DNA from: Faecalibacterium sp. I4-3-84 | GTDB taxonomy: Bacteria > Bacillota > Clostridia > Oscillospirales > Ruminococcaceae | Assembly (NCBI RefSeq): GCF_023347255.1 | Contig: NZ_CP094466.1 | Coordinates: 1,922,001 to 1,986,000 of the forward strand | Length of the DNA stretch: 64,000 bases | Direction: 5' to 3' | Shown here: piece after piece, positions 33,679 through 42,596 of the stretch | Layout of the letters: each line of letters opens with the position of its first letter | Numbering within the stretch: the stretch's first letter is position 1 | Position numbers and translations under genes: made by a program | The notes under the pieces: model-generated | What the model was told of the DNA's origin: nothing | The model's input: the letters and a program-made list of their open reading frames with translations, nothing else | The model's database searches: none

Positions 33679-35148
33679 ATGCCGAGCAATAAAGTCCGCA
33701 CCCGTTTTGCGCCGTCGCCCACGGGTTATATGCACGTTGGCAACCTGCGCACTGCCCTGTACACCTACCTGATGGCAAAGCACGAGGATGGCACCTTCAT
33801 CCTGCGCATCGAGGATACCGATCAGGGCCGCTATGTGGAGGGCGCTGTGGATGTCATCTACAACACCCTGCGGGAGACCGGCCTGCTGTGGGACGAAGGC
33901 CCGGACATCGGCGGCCCCGTGGGCCCCTATGTGCAGAGCGAGCGCATGGGCATGTTCAAACAGTATGCCGAGCAGCTGGTGGCTGAGGGCAAGGCATATT
34001 ATTGCTTCTGCACCGAGGAGCGTCTGGAGGCCCTGCACGCCGAGCAGCGCGCCAACGGTGAGATGACCCACTACGACGGCTGCTGCCGCGACCTGCCCAA
34101 GGAGGAAGTGGAAAAGCGTCTTGCTGCCGGGGAACCCTATGTTATCCGCCAGAAGATCCCCCGCGAGGGCGTGACCGGCTTCGACGATGTGGTGTACGGC
34201 CACATCGAGGTGAACAACAGCGAGATGGACGACCAGATCCTCATCAAGACCGACGGCATGCCCACCTACAACTTTGCAAATGTGGTGGACGATCACCTCA
34301 TGGGCATCACCCACGTGATCCGCGGCAGCGAGTATCTGTCCTCTACCCCCAAGTACAACCTGCTGTATCAGGCATTCGGCTGGGAGATCCCCACCTACAT
34401 CCACTGCCCGCCGGTCATGAAGGATGCGCAGAATAAGCTTTCCAAGCGCAACGGCGATGCCAGCTATCAGGATCTGGTGGCAAAGGGCTACCTGACCGAG
34501 GCCGTGCTGAACTACATCTGCCTGCTGGGCTGGAGCCCCAAGGGCGAGTATGCCGAGCAGGAGATCTTCTCCCTGCCGGAGCTGGTCAAGATCTGGTCTC
34601 CGGACGGCATCTCCAAGTCTCCGGCCATCTTCGATCCCCTCAAACTGCGGGCCATCAACGCGGAATATATCCGCCGCCTGTCCCCGGAAGAGTTCCAGAA
34701 GAAGGCGGAGCCGTGGATCGACAAGGCCGTGCACACCTCCATCGACAAAAAGCTGCTGTGCGCAAACCTGCAGCCCCGCTGCGAAGTGCTGGGCGAGATC
34801 CCGGAGCAGCTGGATTTCTTTGATGCGATGCCCGAGTACGATGTGAGCATGTACGCCAACAAGAAGCAGAAGACCACCCCGGAGACCGCCAAGGAGGCAC
34901 TGGAAGCCCTGCTGCCTGTGCTCAGCGACGAAGCACTGGATTTTGGCAATCGCGATGCCGTCTTCGATGCCTGCAAGGCCAAGGCTGAGGAGCTGGGCAA
35001 GAAGAACGGCTGGCTGCTGTACCCGCTGGGCATTGCCCTTTCTGGCAAGCAGCGCACCCCCGGCGGCGGCACCGACCTTGCCTGCATGATGGGCCGCGAA
35101 ACCACCCTTGCCCGCGTAAAAGCGGCAATTGAAAAGCTGAACGGCTGA
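33679..35148 (+). CDS. gltX: Glutamate--tRNA ligase
   Basis: A 489-residue class-I aminoacyl-tRNA synthetase. The HIGH-equivalent is FAPSPTGYMHVGNLRTALY at residues 10-28, and the KMSKS-equivalent is NKLSKRNGD near residue 257. Between them are RIEDTDQGR and the DDHLMGITHVIRGSEYL stretch. It charges tRNA-Glu (and in many Firmicutes also tRNA-Gln). ATG at 33679 follows AAAGGAG; the open extension to 33598 overlaps the promoter and is rejected. A terminator follows at 35167. Confidence 0.97.
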   Translation: MPSNKVRTRFAPSPTGYMHVGNLRTALYTYLMAKHEDGTFILRIEDTDQGRYVEGAVDVIYNTLRETGLLWDEGPDIGGPVGPYVQSERMGMFKQYAEQLVAEGKAYYCFCTEERLEALHAEQRANGEMTHYDGCCRDLPKEEVEKRLAAGEPYVIRQKIPREGVTGFDDVVYGHIEVNNSEMDDQILIKTDGMPTYNFANVVDDHLMGITHVIRGSEYLSSTPKYNLLYQAFGWEIPTYIHCPPVMKDAQNKLSKRNGDASYQDLVAKGYLTEAVLNYICLLGWSPKGEYAEQEIFSLPELVKIWSPDGISKSPAIFDPLKLRAINAEYIRRLSPEEFQKKAEPWIDKAVHTSIDKKLLCANLQPRCEVLGEIPEQLDFFDAMPEYDVSMYANKKQKTTPETAKEALEALLPVLSDEALDFGNRDAVFDACKAKAEELGKKNGWLLYPLGIALSGKQRTPGGGTDLACMMGRETTLARVKAAIEKLNG

Positions 35149-35166
35149 TTTTTGCCATAAAACCAC

Positions 35167-35205
35167 AAAGCTCTGCAGCATTTTTGAACGCTGCAGGGCT
35201 TTTTT
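35167..35205 (+). terminator. Terminator of gltX
   Basis: AAAGCTCTGCAGC and GCTGCAGGGCTTTTTT arms around ATTTTTGAAC. Confidence 0.88.
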
Positions 35206-35333
35206 GCGTCTTTGGGCCGGTTTGCGGCAGAACACTGCACCGCGCCAAAAATCGCCGCGCGCCCGCGCTACAGTATATGCAGAAAGCGCGGGGAACAGAA
35301 CCACAACGCCCCGCCGGAAAGCGGGGAGTTTTT

Positions 35334-37622
35334 ATGACAGAGCGGATGGGTCTGGCAGCGGTCGGGCGGCAGAACAGACAGCGGGCAGCGCTGGCACGGC
35401 GGGCGGAGCTGCGCCCGGCAGCGCGCAGGCTGGCGGCTGTGGCAGTGGGATTTGCAGGCGGCTGGGCCGTTCTGTACGGTGCACTGATGCCTTTTGGTCT
35501 GGGTTTTGTGCTGGGCTTTGCAGAGGATTGCTTTGCCCCCTGTGCGGCGGGTGCGGCGCTGGGTGTGCTGCTGCACGGGTTTGGCGCGCTCTCGCTGCGC
35601 AGTGTCTGTATGCTGTGCGCATTGGGTGCTGCAGTGGCAGCGCGGTGGATGGGTGCCAGAACACTGACCCCGGCGGTGCTGGCGGGCTGCGGCACGCTGG
35701 TGGGCGTGGCGCTGTGCTTTGCCTTTGGCGGCGGCGGGGCAGAGCTGGTGTTTTACAGTGCGGCAGATGCCCTGCTGGCCGCAGCCATGGGCTTTTGTCT
35801 GCGGCAGTTTGCGCCCGAAAAGCCGGGTGCCGGGATGCTTCTGGTGGGAGCGGCCGCAGCGGCGGCACTGGGCAGCATACAGCTGTGGCAGCTGCTGCCG
35901 GGCGTGATCGTCTGCGCGGCGCTGGAACTGTATTTATGCAGCAAAGGGCAGGCCAAAGCCGCGCTTGCGGCCTGCGCGGTGCTGGGCGCTGCGCTGTGCG
36001 CGGCAGACCCGGCTCTCAGCTTTGCGGCATCCGGCCTTGCCTGTGCCACGGCGGCAGCGGCAGTGCTGGCACCCGGACGGCGCATGGAAACGGTAGCCGC
36101 CTACGCGGGCGGCTGCGTGACCGGTGCACTCTGTGTGCAGCCGCCCGGGAGCGCGTTCCAATATCTGCTGAACGTCTGCATCGGCATCACGGCCGTAGCG
36201 GCCATGCCCGCAGCGTGGCTTGTGCCGGAGCCGGAAGAAAAGCCGCAGGCAGGGCAGGCCCAGCCGCAGCAGTACAGTGCAGCGGCCACCCGGCTGGAAC
36301 AGGTGTCCCAGAGCCTTGCATCGCTGGCAGAGACCGTGAACGATGTCTACGAAACGCTGCCGCACCGGCGTGAGGATTTCCATTGGGTAATTGATAACAC
36401 CCATGATACCCTTTGTTTTAACTGCGGACGGCGGGATACCTGCTGGAAGCAGGAGTATGCCGCCACGCTGGAGGGCATGGAAGCACTGCGCCCTCTGCTG
36501 GAAAGCAGCGGCGGGCTGGAAACGGCTCAATTGCCCGGGCAATTATCCCGGTGCATCCATCCGGCAGCACTGTGCGCAGCGGCAAACCGCTCCTTTGCGC
36601 TGTACCGCAGCCGCAAGGAGGCCCGCCTTCATGCCGAAGCCATGCGCACTGCCCTGACCGAGCAGTACAGCGCCGTGGCCGAAGCGCTGGGCGTGTTGGG
36701 AGAGCAGCTGGGCCGTCCGGGCGACCCGGAACCCTATAAATCCGGCCGGGTGGCGGACTTTTTTGCGCAGCTTGGCACTCCGCCGCAGGAGTGTGCCGTC
36801 ACGCTGGATGATCTGGGCCGCACCCATGCGGCGGTCACGCTGCCGCGCACCCGCTTCTCGGCGCAGGAGCTGGCCGCGCTGGCCGGGGAGGTGGGCCGCA
36901 TCTGCCGCCGCACGCTGGAAGTGCCGCAGGTGCTTTCCTGCAAGGGAATGACCACCCTGCTGTTCAGCGAAAAGCCTGTGCTGCGGGCCGTGTTCGGCAT
37001 GGCGGGCGCGGCGGCGCGGGGCAGTATTTCCGGCGATGCGGTGCAGCAGTTCTGCAGCCCGGCGGCAGCGCAGATGATCCTGTGCGACGGCATGGGCACC
37101 GGCAGGCCTGCAGCCGTGGATGGCAACCTTGCCGCCGAGCTGACGGCCCGGCTGCTCAAGGCGGGCTTTACCGCAGAGCTGGCGGCAAGGCTGGTCAACG
37201 TGGCCCTTGCCCTGAAAAGTGAGGATGAGAGCGGTGCCACGCTGGACCTCATCAGCGTGGATCTTTACACCGGCACGGCAAGGCTGTTCAAGGCCGGTGC
37301 GGCACCGGGCTTCCTTGTGCACGGTGGGCGGGTGCGTGCTGTGGGCGACACCAGCCTGCCGGTGGGCATTCTGGGCGGAGTGAACGGACAGAGCCGGGTG
37401 GTGCATTTGACGGTGGGCGATTATGCGGTGCTGGTCTCGGACGGGCTGCTGGTGGACGGCCCGGGCTGGGTGGCAAAGCAGCTGGAGCTTTCCGCTGCGG
37501 CAGGAGAAGCGCCGGAAAAAGTTGCAAAAACGCTGGTGGAAACGGCCCGCGTGCGCGCCCAGAAGACCGGCAGGCCGGACGACATTACGGCGGCGGTGCT
37601 GCGGCTGGAAAAATGCGTTTGA
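35334..37622 (+). CDS. spoIIE: Stage II sporulation protein E-like PP2C phosphatase
   Basis: A 762-residue protein with the SpoIIE architecture: about ten hydrophobic helices in residues 30-300 (very Ala/Leu/Cys-rich), a central regulatory region with CFNCGRRDTCWKQEY and a C-terminal PP2C phosphatase. Metal-binding aspartates are visible in ILCDGMGTGRPAAVDG (Asp585), VLVSDGLLVDG (Asp703) and GRPDDITAAVL. In Bacillus SpoIIE dephosphorylates SpoIIAA to activate sigma-F. Length is close to the Bacillus protein (827). ATG at 35334 has GCGGGGAG upstream. Whether this organism sporulates cannot be told here. Confidence 0.9.
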   Translation: MTERMGLAAVGRQNRQRAALARRAELRPAARRLAAVAVGFAGGWAVLYGALMPFGLGFVLGFAEDCFAPCAAGAALGVLLHGFGALSLRSVCMLCALGAAVAARWMGARTLTPAVLAGCGTLVGVALCFAFGGGGAELVFYSAADALLAAAMGFCLRQFAPEKPGAGMLLVGAAAAAALGSIQLWQLLPGVIVCAALELYLCSKGQAKAALAACAVLGAALCAADPALSFAASGLACATAAAAVLAPGRRMETVAAYAGGCVTGALCVQPPGSAFQYLLNVCIGITAVAAMPAAWLVPEPEEKPQAGQAQPQQYSAAATRLEQVSQSLASLAETVNDVYETLPHRREDFHWVIDNTHDTLCFNCGRRDTCWKQEYAATLEGMEALRPLLESSGGLETAQLPGQLSRCIHPAALCAAANRSFALYRSRKEARLHAEAMRTALTEQYSAVAEALGVLGEQLGRPGDPEPYKSGRVADFFAQLGTPPQECAVTLDDLGRTHAAVTLPRTRFSAQELAALAGEVGRICRRTLEVPQVLSCKGMTTLLFSEKPVLRAVFGMAGAAARGSISGDAVQQFCSPAAAQMILCDGMGTGRPAAVDGNLAAELTARLLKAGFTAELAARLVNVALALKSEDESGATLDLISVDLYTGTARLFKAGAAPGFLVHGGRVRAVGDTSLPVGILGGVNGQSRVVHLTVGDYAVLVSDGLLVDGPGWVAKQLELSAAAGEAPEKVAKTLVETARVRAQKTGRPDDITAAVLRLEKCV

Positions 37623-37639
37623 TGTTCATACAAACTTCG

Positions 37640-37668
37640 TTGATTTTCGACGGAGGAGAAGGTATACT
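37640..37668 (+). promoter_or_regulatory. Promoter of the pectinesterase gene
   Basis: TTGATT at 37640-37645 and TATACT at 37663-37668, spacer 17 bases, immediately after the spoIIE stop and about 35 bases before the next ATG. Confidence 0.6.
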
Positions 37669-37703
37669 ATGGAAGCATAGAAACAAAACGGGAGGACAGA
37701 AAC

Positions 37704-38651
37704 ATGCTTACCATAACCGTAGCGCAGGATGGCAGCGGCGATTTTGCTTCGGTGTCCGAAGCGGTGCTGGCCGTGCCTTATGCCTGCGCAGCAGAGATCC
37801 GCATTGGCCCGGGCGTTTACCGCGAAAAGTTGGTGTGCGAAAAACAGGATATCACCCTGATCGGCGCAGGCATAGAAAGCACCCGCATCGTGTGGGGCGA
37901 CGGCGGCAGGCTGCCGCACCCGGACGGCAGGCCCACCCACACCTTCCGCAGCTATACCGCGTTTTTCCGGGGGATAGAACTGCGGGTGCGGGACCTGACC
38001 ATTGAAAACGATGCCGGCCCCGGGGCAAAGGTGGGGCAGGCCGTGGCGGCTTATGTGGACTGCGCTCACACCCTCTTTGAGAATGTGCGGCTGCTGAGCA
38101 ATCAGGATACGCTGTTCTGCGCCCCTCTGCCGGAGAAGGAGCGGGAGAAGGATGGCTTCCTTGGCCCGGGCCGTTTTGCGCCCCGCCGCCCGACGGCCCA
38201 GTATTACCGGCACTGCGAGATCGCGGGAGATATCGATTTTATTTTTGGCGGCGCGGACGCTCTGTTTGAGCAGTGCACCATCCGCACCGTGAACAACCAC
38301 CTGCCTGCAAGCTACGTCACGGCTCCCTCGGGCCGTGCCGATGGCCTCGGGTTTGTGTTCTGGGACTGCGATTTTGTCTCGGACAACTGCCCGGCGGGCA
38401 CGGTGTTTCTGGGCAGGCCGTGGCGGCCCACCGGTAAAACGGCTGTGCTGGACTGCCGCCTGGGAGCCCACATTGCACCGGAAGGCTTTTCGCCCTGGCA
38501 GAGCCGCACCGACTCGGACCTTGCCAGCTTTGCGGAAGCGGGCAGCACCGGCGCAGGCGCTGTGCCGCGCGGTGCATGGGTGAAGCAGTTGGACAGCCAG
38601 CAGGCCGAAGAGCTGCTCAGATGTGCACGGAAGCTTTGCAGACCGGAATAA
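37704..38651 (+). CDS. Pectinesterase-family protein, no signal peptide
   Basis: A 315-residue carbohydrate esterase family 8 protein with the right-handed beta-helix pattern. Conserved blocks: ITVAQDGSGDFASVSEAVLA at the start, IGPGVYREKLVCEKQDITLI, the catalytic-region SNQDTLF (Gln and Asp), DIDFIFGGADALFEQCTI (second Asp) and FLGRPWRPTGKTAVLDC (Arg, Trp). It would remove methyl groups from pectin. No signal peptide is visible, implying action on imported oligogalacturonides. RBS AACGGGAGGACAG. Fits a gut pectin user; no other pectin genes are in the window. Confidence 0.9.
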   Translation: MLTITVAQDGSGDFASVSEAVLAVPYACAAEIRIGPGVYREKLVCEKQDITLIGAGIESTRIVWGDGGRLPHPDGRPTHTFRSYTAFFRGIELRVRDLTIENDAGPGAKVGQAVAAYVDCAHTLFENVRLLSNQDTLFCAPLPEKEREKDGFLGPGRFAPRRPTAQYYRHCEIAGDIDFIFGGADALFEQCTIRTVNNHLPASYVTAPSGRADGLGFVFWDCDFVSDNCPAGTVFLGRPWRPTGKTAVLDCRLGAHIAPEGFSPWQSRTDSDLASFAEAGSTGAGAVPRGAWVKQLDSQQAEELLRCARKLCRPE

Positions 38652-38699
38652 AAGCGGAAAATATAAAATAAAGTATAAAACGGATTTGAAGGATCTTCT

Positions 38700-38861
38700 A
38701 TGAAAAAACTGCCGAATTTTGTCAAATGGATCATCATTCTGGCGGCACTGGCTGCAATGGGCTGGATGATGTGGGCTGTGAATGATCGTGCCTCCCGGGT
38801 GGAAATGCCCGCACCGGATAATACATTCGGAATTTATCGCACAGCAGATTCCAGCCAGTAA
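38700..38861 (+). CDS. 53-residue single-pass membrane peptide
   Basis: A short gene with AAGGA seven bases before its ATG. The product starts MKKLPNFVKWIIILAALAAM, giving a transmembrane segment at about residues 8-27, then a short hydrophilic tail with RASRVEMPAPDNTFGIYRTA. It lies between pectinesterase and a terminator and is probably co-transcribed with pectinesterase. It is too short for usual cut-offs. Function unknown. Confidence 0.65.
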   Translation: MKKLPNFVKWIIILAALAAMGWMMWAVNDRASRVEMPAPDNTFGIYRTADSSQ

Positions 38862-38916
38862 ATCATTTGGAATGGCCGCAACATTGCGGGCAGAAACGAT
38901 GCTCTATAGAAAAAGC

Positions 38917-38954
38917 AAAAGCCGGGACGACCACACGGTCATCCCGGCTTTAAA
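38917..38954. terminator. Bidirectional terminator
   Basis: AAAAGCCGGGATGACC-type stem: arms AAAGCCGGGA and TCCCGGCTTT with GAC/GTC extension, between convergent genes. Confidence 0.85.
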
Positions 38955-38965
38955 ATTATTCCTGA

Positions 38966-40492
38966 TTATTCCTGCCCGGCCATCTCGGCTGCATTGGCGG
39001 GCAGGTCGTTCATGATGAACCAGAACGTAGTGCCCATGCCGATGGCGCTCTGCACACCAAAGCGGAAGCCGTGCTGCTGGAAGATGGCCTTGGTGATGGA
39101 AAGGCCCAGACCGGTGCCCTGCTTGCCGGCATCCGAACGGGAGCGGTAGTACCGATCAAAGATATAGGGCAGGTCGTCGGCAGAGATGCCGGGGCCGTGG
39201 TCCTCCACCTCGATCCGCACGCCCTCGGTGCAGCGCTGGGCCCGCAGGATGAAGATGCCGTCTTTGCCGATATGGTGCATGGCGTTGCCCAGCAGGTTAT
39301 GCAGTGCGCGCTGCATCATGTTGGGGTCTGCGTAAACGGGCAGTTCCTCGTCCGGCAGCTCCAGCTGGAGCTGCCAGCCGTTCTGGGCGCAGATGGCATC
39401 GTACCGTTCACTCACCTCGTCGCACAGCTGGCCCATATCAAAGTGCACGCGCTCGCATTTGTCGGCACCGCTGGTCACCTTGCTCAGCTCCATCACGCTG
39501 GAGACCAGTGCGGTCAGGCGGTCGGTCTCGTCCACGATAATGTTCATCTGCTCATCGCGGTGGGCCTTGTCGTCGCCGGTAATGTCGCGCACCGTCTCGG
39601 CATAGCCCTTGATAAGGGTCAGCGGGGTGCGCAGGTCGTGGGAGACGTTGGCCAGCAGGTCGCGCTGCATCTGCGAAGAATGCTGCACCTCGCTTGCCAT
39701 GTGGTTGAAGTCCCGGGCCAAATCGCCCAGCTCATCGCTGCGGCGGGTATCCACCTGCACGGCATAGTTGCCCATGGCCATCTGGCGGGCAGCGCTGGAA
39801 AGCTGGCGCAGCGGCTTTGTGAACCACTCACTGAACAGCCATGCCGCTGTCATGGCAAAGGCAAAGATCAGCGCCGCTGCCATGGGCAGCACGGTGCTCA
39901 GCACCTTGCCGGCTTCGGCCACATGCACAAGGCTGGTAGTGACCAGAACGGTGTACTCGCCGCCGGAGGTGTTGCGCCCTACCAGCAGCTGTGCCGAGCC
40001 GGAGAGCCGCGGCGGATTCAGGGTCTGCACAAAGCCGCCGGTGGTGCGGCATTTCTTGCGCATGGCCACAGCGGTGGAAACGATCATATCGTTGTTGGCG
40101 GAATCCGAGAGCAGCGTTTCGTGCAGGTTGCAGTAGGACTGGTTCTCGATCTTATAGATCGTGCGCATGGTGGTATCGGAAATATCCACACAGAAGCTGT
40201 TCAGCGAACCGCTGGCGTACAGCTGGGTGGCAAGCCGGTCAAAAAACGTGGTGTTGACCGTAAGATGGCCAAAAGACCATGCCGAAAGGGATTCGCCGTT
40301 TGCAATAGCCTTGTCCAGCTCGGAGGTGATGCTTTCTGCCTGAGTGGTCAGCTGTTTTTCAATGTGCTTGGTGTACAGCGGTTCCAGCAGCTGGGTGGAC
40401 AGAAACCACACCAGTGCCAGCAGGAACAGACAGATACAACACAAAAACCACATCAGCTGGCCGCGGATGCCGGGGGAGTGATGGTGCCGCAT
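38966..40492 (-). CDS. Sensor histidine kinase
   Basis: A 508-residue two-component sensor. TM1 at about 12-34 (LMWFLCCICLFLLALVWFLS), extracytoplasmic sensor to about 195, TM2 about 197-222, then HAMP (FTKPLRQLSSAARQMAMGNY), H-box with phospho-acceptor His in LLANVSHDLRTPLTLIKGYA, N-box ALHNLLGNAMHHI, G1 VEDHGPGISADDLPYIFDRY and G2 GTGLGLSIT. It autophosphorylates and passes phosphate to the regulator encoded just upstream (start 41197; stop 18 bases before this ATG). The stimulus is unknown. Confidence 0.95.
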   Translation of the reverse strand: MRHHHSPGIRGQLMWFLCCICLFLLALVWFLSTQLLEPLYTKHIEKQLTTQAESITSELDKAIANGESLSAWSFGHLTVNTTFFDRLATQLYASGSLNSFCVDISDTTMRTIYKIENQSYCNLHETLLSDSANNDMIVSTAVAMRKKCRTTGGFVQTLNPPRLSGSAQLLVGRNTSGGEYTVLVTTSLVHVAEAGKVLSTVLPMAAALIFAFAMTAAWLFSEWFTKPLRQLSSAARQMAMGNYAVQVDTRRSDELGDLARDFNHMASEVQHSSQMQRDLLANVSHDLRTPLTLIKGYAETVRDITGDDKAHRDEQMNIIVDETDRLTALVSSVMELSKVTSGADKCERVHFDMGQLCDEVSERYDAICAQNGWQLQLELPDEELPVYADPNMMQRALHNLLGNAMHHIGKDGIFILRAQRCTEGVRIEVEDHGPGISADDLPYIFDRYYRSRSDAGKQGTGLGLSITKAIFQQHGFRFGVQSAIGMGTTFWFIMNDLPANAAEMAGQE

Positions 40493-40510
40493 GAATCCTC
40501 CGCTCCTTTA

Positions 40511-41197
40511 TCAGCGCGTTGCGTCGGGGTCGAATTTGTAGCCGATGCCCCACACGGTAGCAATGTAGCTGCGGCACTTGCCCAGATGGCCCCGCAGCAT
40601 TTTGACATGGGTATCCACGGTGCGGTCCTCGCCAAAGTAGTCGTAGTTCCACACCTTCTGCAGGATCTTTTCACGGCTGAGGGCGATGCCCTTGTTGGAA
40701 GCAAGGAACACCAGCAGGTCGAACTCCTTGGGGGTCAGGGCCACCTCCTCGCCGGAAACGCGCACCGTGTGGCTGGCCGTGTCGATGGTCAGCTCACCAA
40801 AGGTCATGGTGTCGGAGGCAGCGGCGGGCTTGGGCATGGTGCGGTTCAGCACGGCCTTGACGCGGGCTACCAGCTCACGGGGAGAGAAGGGCTTGACAAC
40901 GTAGTCGTCGGCACCGCTCTCCAGGCCGGCCAGCTTGTCGTATTCCTCGCCGCGGGCGGTCAGGATGATGACCGGCGTGTTGATGTGGCGGGCGCGCATC
41001 TCCCGCAGGCAGGTCATACCGTCCATGAACGGCATCATCAGGTCCAGAATGACCAGATCGAAGGCTCCGCCGGAAAGCTGGGTCAGCGCAGCTGTTCCGT
41101 CAGCGGCCTCTTCACAGATATAACCGGAATATTGTAAATGTTCGCGGATCAGCTCGCGGATGCGCGGCTCATCGTCAACGATCAGGATCTTAGCCAT
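40511..41197 (-). CDS. OmpR/PhoB-family response regulator
   Basis: A 228-residue regulator. Receiver domain residues: acidic pocket D8-D9, phospho-acceptor Asp52 in VILDLMMPFMDGM, Lys in DDYVVKPFSPREL. The C-terminal winged helix is OmpR type (LTPKEFDLLVFLASNKGIAL, then SREKILQKVWNYDYFGEDRT and VDTHVKMLRGHLG). ATG at 41197 follows GAGGAAGGTG; upstream extension is rejected. Forms an operon with the kinase at 38966. Target genes are not apparent. Confidence 0.96.
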   Translation of the reverse strand: MAKILIVDDEPRIRELIREHLQYSGYICEEAADGTAALTQLSGGAFDLVILDLMMPFMDGMTCLREMRARHINTPVIILTARGEEYDKLAGLESGADDYVVKPFSPRELVARVKAVLNRTMPKPAAASDTMTFGELTIDTASHTVRVSGEEVALTPKEFDLLVFLASNKGIALSREKILQKVWNYDYFGEDRTVDTHVKMLRGHLGKCRSYIATVWGIGYKFDPDATR

Positions 41198-41549
41198 AAT
41201 ACAGACACCTTCCTCAATAATAGACTTCTTGACCAGAATATCATACAGCAAGAATAAAAAAAAGCTGTGAAGTTTGCGTGAATGCTTTTCAAAAAAAGTG
41301 CCCGCAGCGGCGGGCTGCTTCCAGTACCAGTATACCACAGAAAAACGGCCCTGCACAGCCGGAGTTTGCAGGGCAGACCGCAGGCCCAGCCGGATGGTGG
41401 TGCTTTCCGACCTGCACAATTCCGAGTTTGGCGCATATAATAGTGAGCTTGTGGATAAGGTGCGGCTGTTTGGCCGTGGGATGTGCTGTGCGGCTTTGCA
41501 AAGCCGCTGCTTTCCACAGCGCCCTGCAGGGCGGTTTTTACGCTGTCCG
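41198..41549. other. Gap between the response regulator and modC
   Basis: No gene is supported here. It holds the promoter region of the response-regulator operon and, near the modC end, two perfect palindromes: GCGGCTTTGCAAAGCCGC (41490-41507) and CGCCCTGCAGGGCG (41520-41533), the latter followed by TTTTTA on the plus strand. They may terminate or stabilise the mod transcript. Confidence 0.5.
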
Positions 41550-42596
41550 TCACCCCAGCGGCATGATGTTCTGCGGTGCAGTGCCCAGAAACGCCGGTGC
41601 CTCCGGCGACGCAGCGGTCAGGTTCGTCTTGCTCACCTTCCACCACAGGCGGGTGGTGCCGTCCGGCGCGGTAAAGATCAGGTTCCAGTCAAAGGGATTC
41701 TCGCTGGTGGAGTTCAGCTGCACTGGCAGAGCGTTCGGCGCAGCTGGTGCGCAGGGGGCAAAGTCGTGGGCGCGGATGCCCACGGCGGTGCAGGTTTCCG
41801 GCACCTCGGCGGCAAGGTGAAGGGGCGCATCCCAGCCAGTCAGGCGCACGGTGTGGGCATCCACGCGGGTGCAGGACAGAATGTTCTTGCAGCCGGTCAG
41901 CCGTGCAGCGGTGGTGCTCTGCGGGTCTGCAAACACCTCTTTGGTGCCGCCGGTGCGCAGCACCTGCCCGCCATCCATCACGATCATATCCCGGCACAGG
42001 CGGTAGGCTTCGTCACGGTTGTGGGTGACCAGCAGCGCCGTGCCGCCAAACCCGGCCAGCAGGCTGCCCACTTCGCCCTCCACTTCCTCGCGCAGGTAGC
42101 TGTCCAGCGCACTGAACGGCTCGTCCAGCATCAGAATTTTGGGCCTGCCCACAAGGATGCGTGCCAGCGCGGTGCGCTGCTGCTGTCCGCCGGAAAGCTG
42201 GGCCGGGTAGCGCTTGGCAAGGGATTCCAGCCGCATGGCCTGCAGCATTTCGGCGCAGCGGGCCTTGCGGGCGGCCTTGTCTTTTTCGGCTTTCAGGCCG
42301 CAGAGCACGTTCTGCTCCACGGTCATGTTGGGGAACAGTGCGTAGTTCTGGAACAGCAGGCCCACGCCGCGCTGCTGCGGCGGCAGGTCGATGTGCTGGG
42401 CGCTGTCAAACAGCACCCGGCCGTCCAGTACGATGCGGCCCGCATCCGGCTTTACGATACCGGCAATGCAGCGCAGGGTCATGCTTTTGCCGCAGCCGGA
42501 CGCGCCCAGAATGGCTGTGGCGGTGCTGCGCGCGGCAAAGTTGGCGTGAAGGGTAAAGCCATCCAGCTTTTTGGTAATGTTCACTTCAAGACTCAT
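41550..42596 (-). CDS. modC: Molybdate ABC transporter ATP-binding protein
   Basis: A 348-residue ABC ATPase. Walker A GASGCGKSMT (residues 31-40), Q-loop LLFQNYALFPNMTVEQNVLC, signature QLSGGQQQRTALARI, Walker B ILMLDEPFSALD, switch LLVTHNRDEAYR. After the ATPase a C-terminal regulatory domain follows (TCTAVGIRAHDFAPCA), as in ModC/CysA-type proteins. Start ATG overlaps the modB stop as ATGA, so translation is coupled. Last gene of the molybdenum block. Molybdate rather than tungstate specificity is inferred from modA and the Moco genes. Confidence 0.93.
   Translation of the reverse strand: MSLEVNITKKLDGFTLHANFAARSTATAILGASGCGKSMTLRCIAGIVKPDAGRIVLDGRVLFDSAQHIDLPPQQRGVGLLFQNYALFPNMTVEQNVLCGLKAEKDKAARKARCAEMLQAMRLESLAKRYPAQLSGGQQQRTALARILVGRPKILMLDEPFSALDSYLREEVEGEVGSLLAGFGGTALLVTHNRDEAYRLCRDMIVMDGGQVLRTGGTKEVFADPQSTTAARLTGCKNILSCTRVDAHTVRLTGWDAPLHLAAEVPETCTAVGIRAHDFAPCAPAAPNALPVQLNSTSENPFDWNLIFTAPDGTTRLWWKVSKTNLTAASPEAPAFLGTAPQNIMPLG

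Noticed and set aside
39071-41137. Plus-strand open frame of 688 codons
   Set aside because: Antisense to an unmistakable histidine kinase and response regulator.
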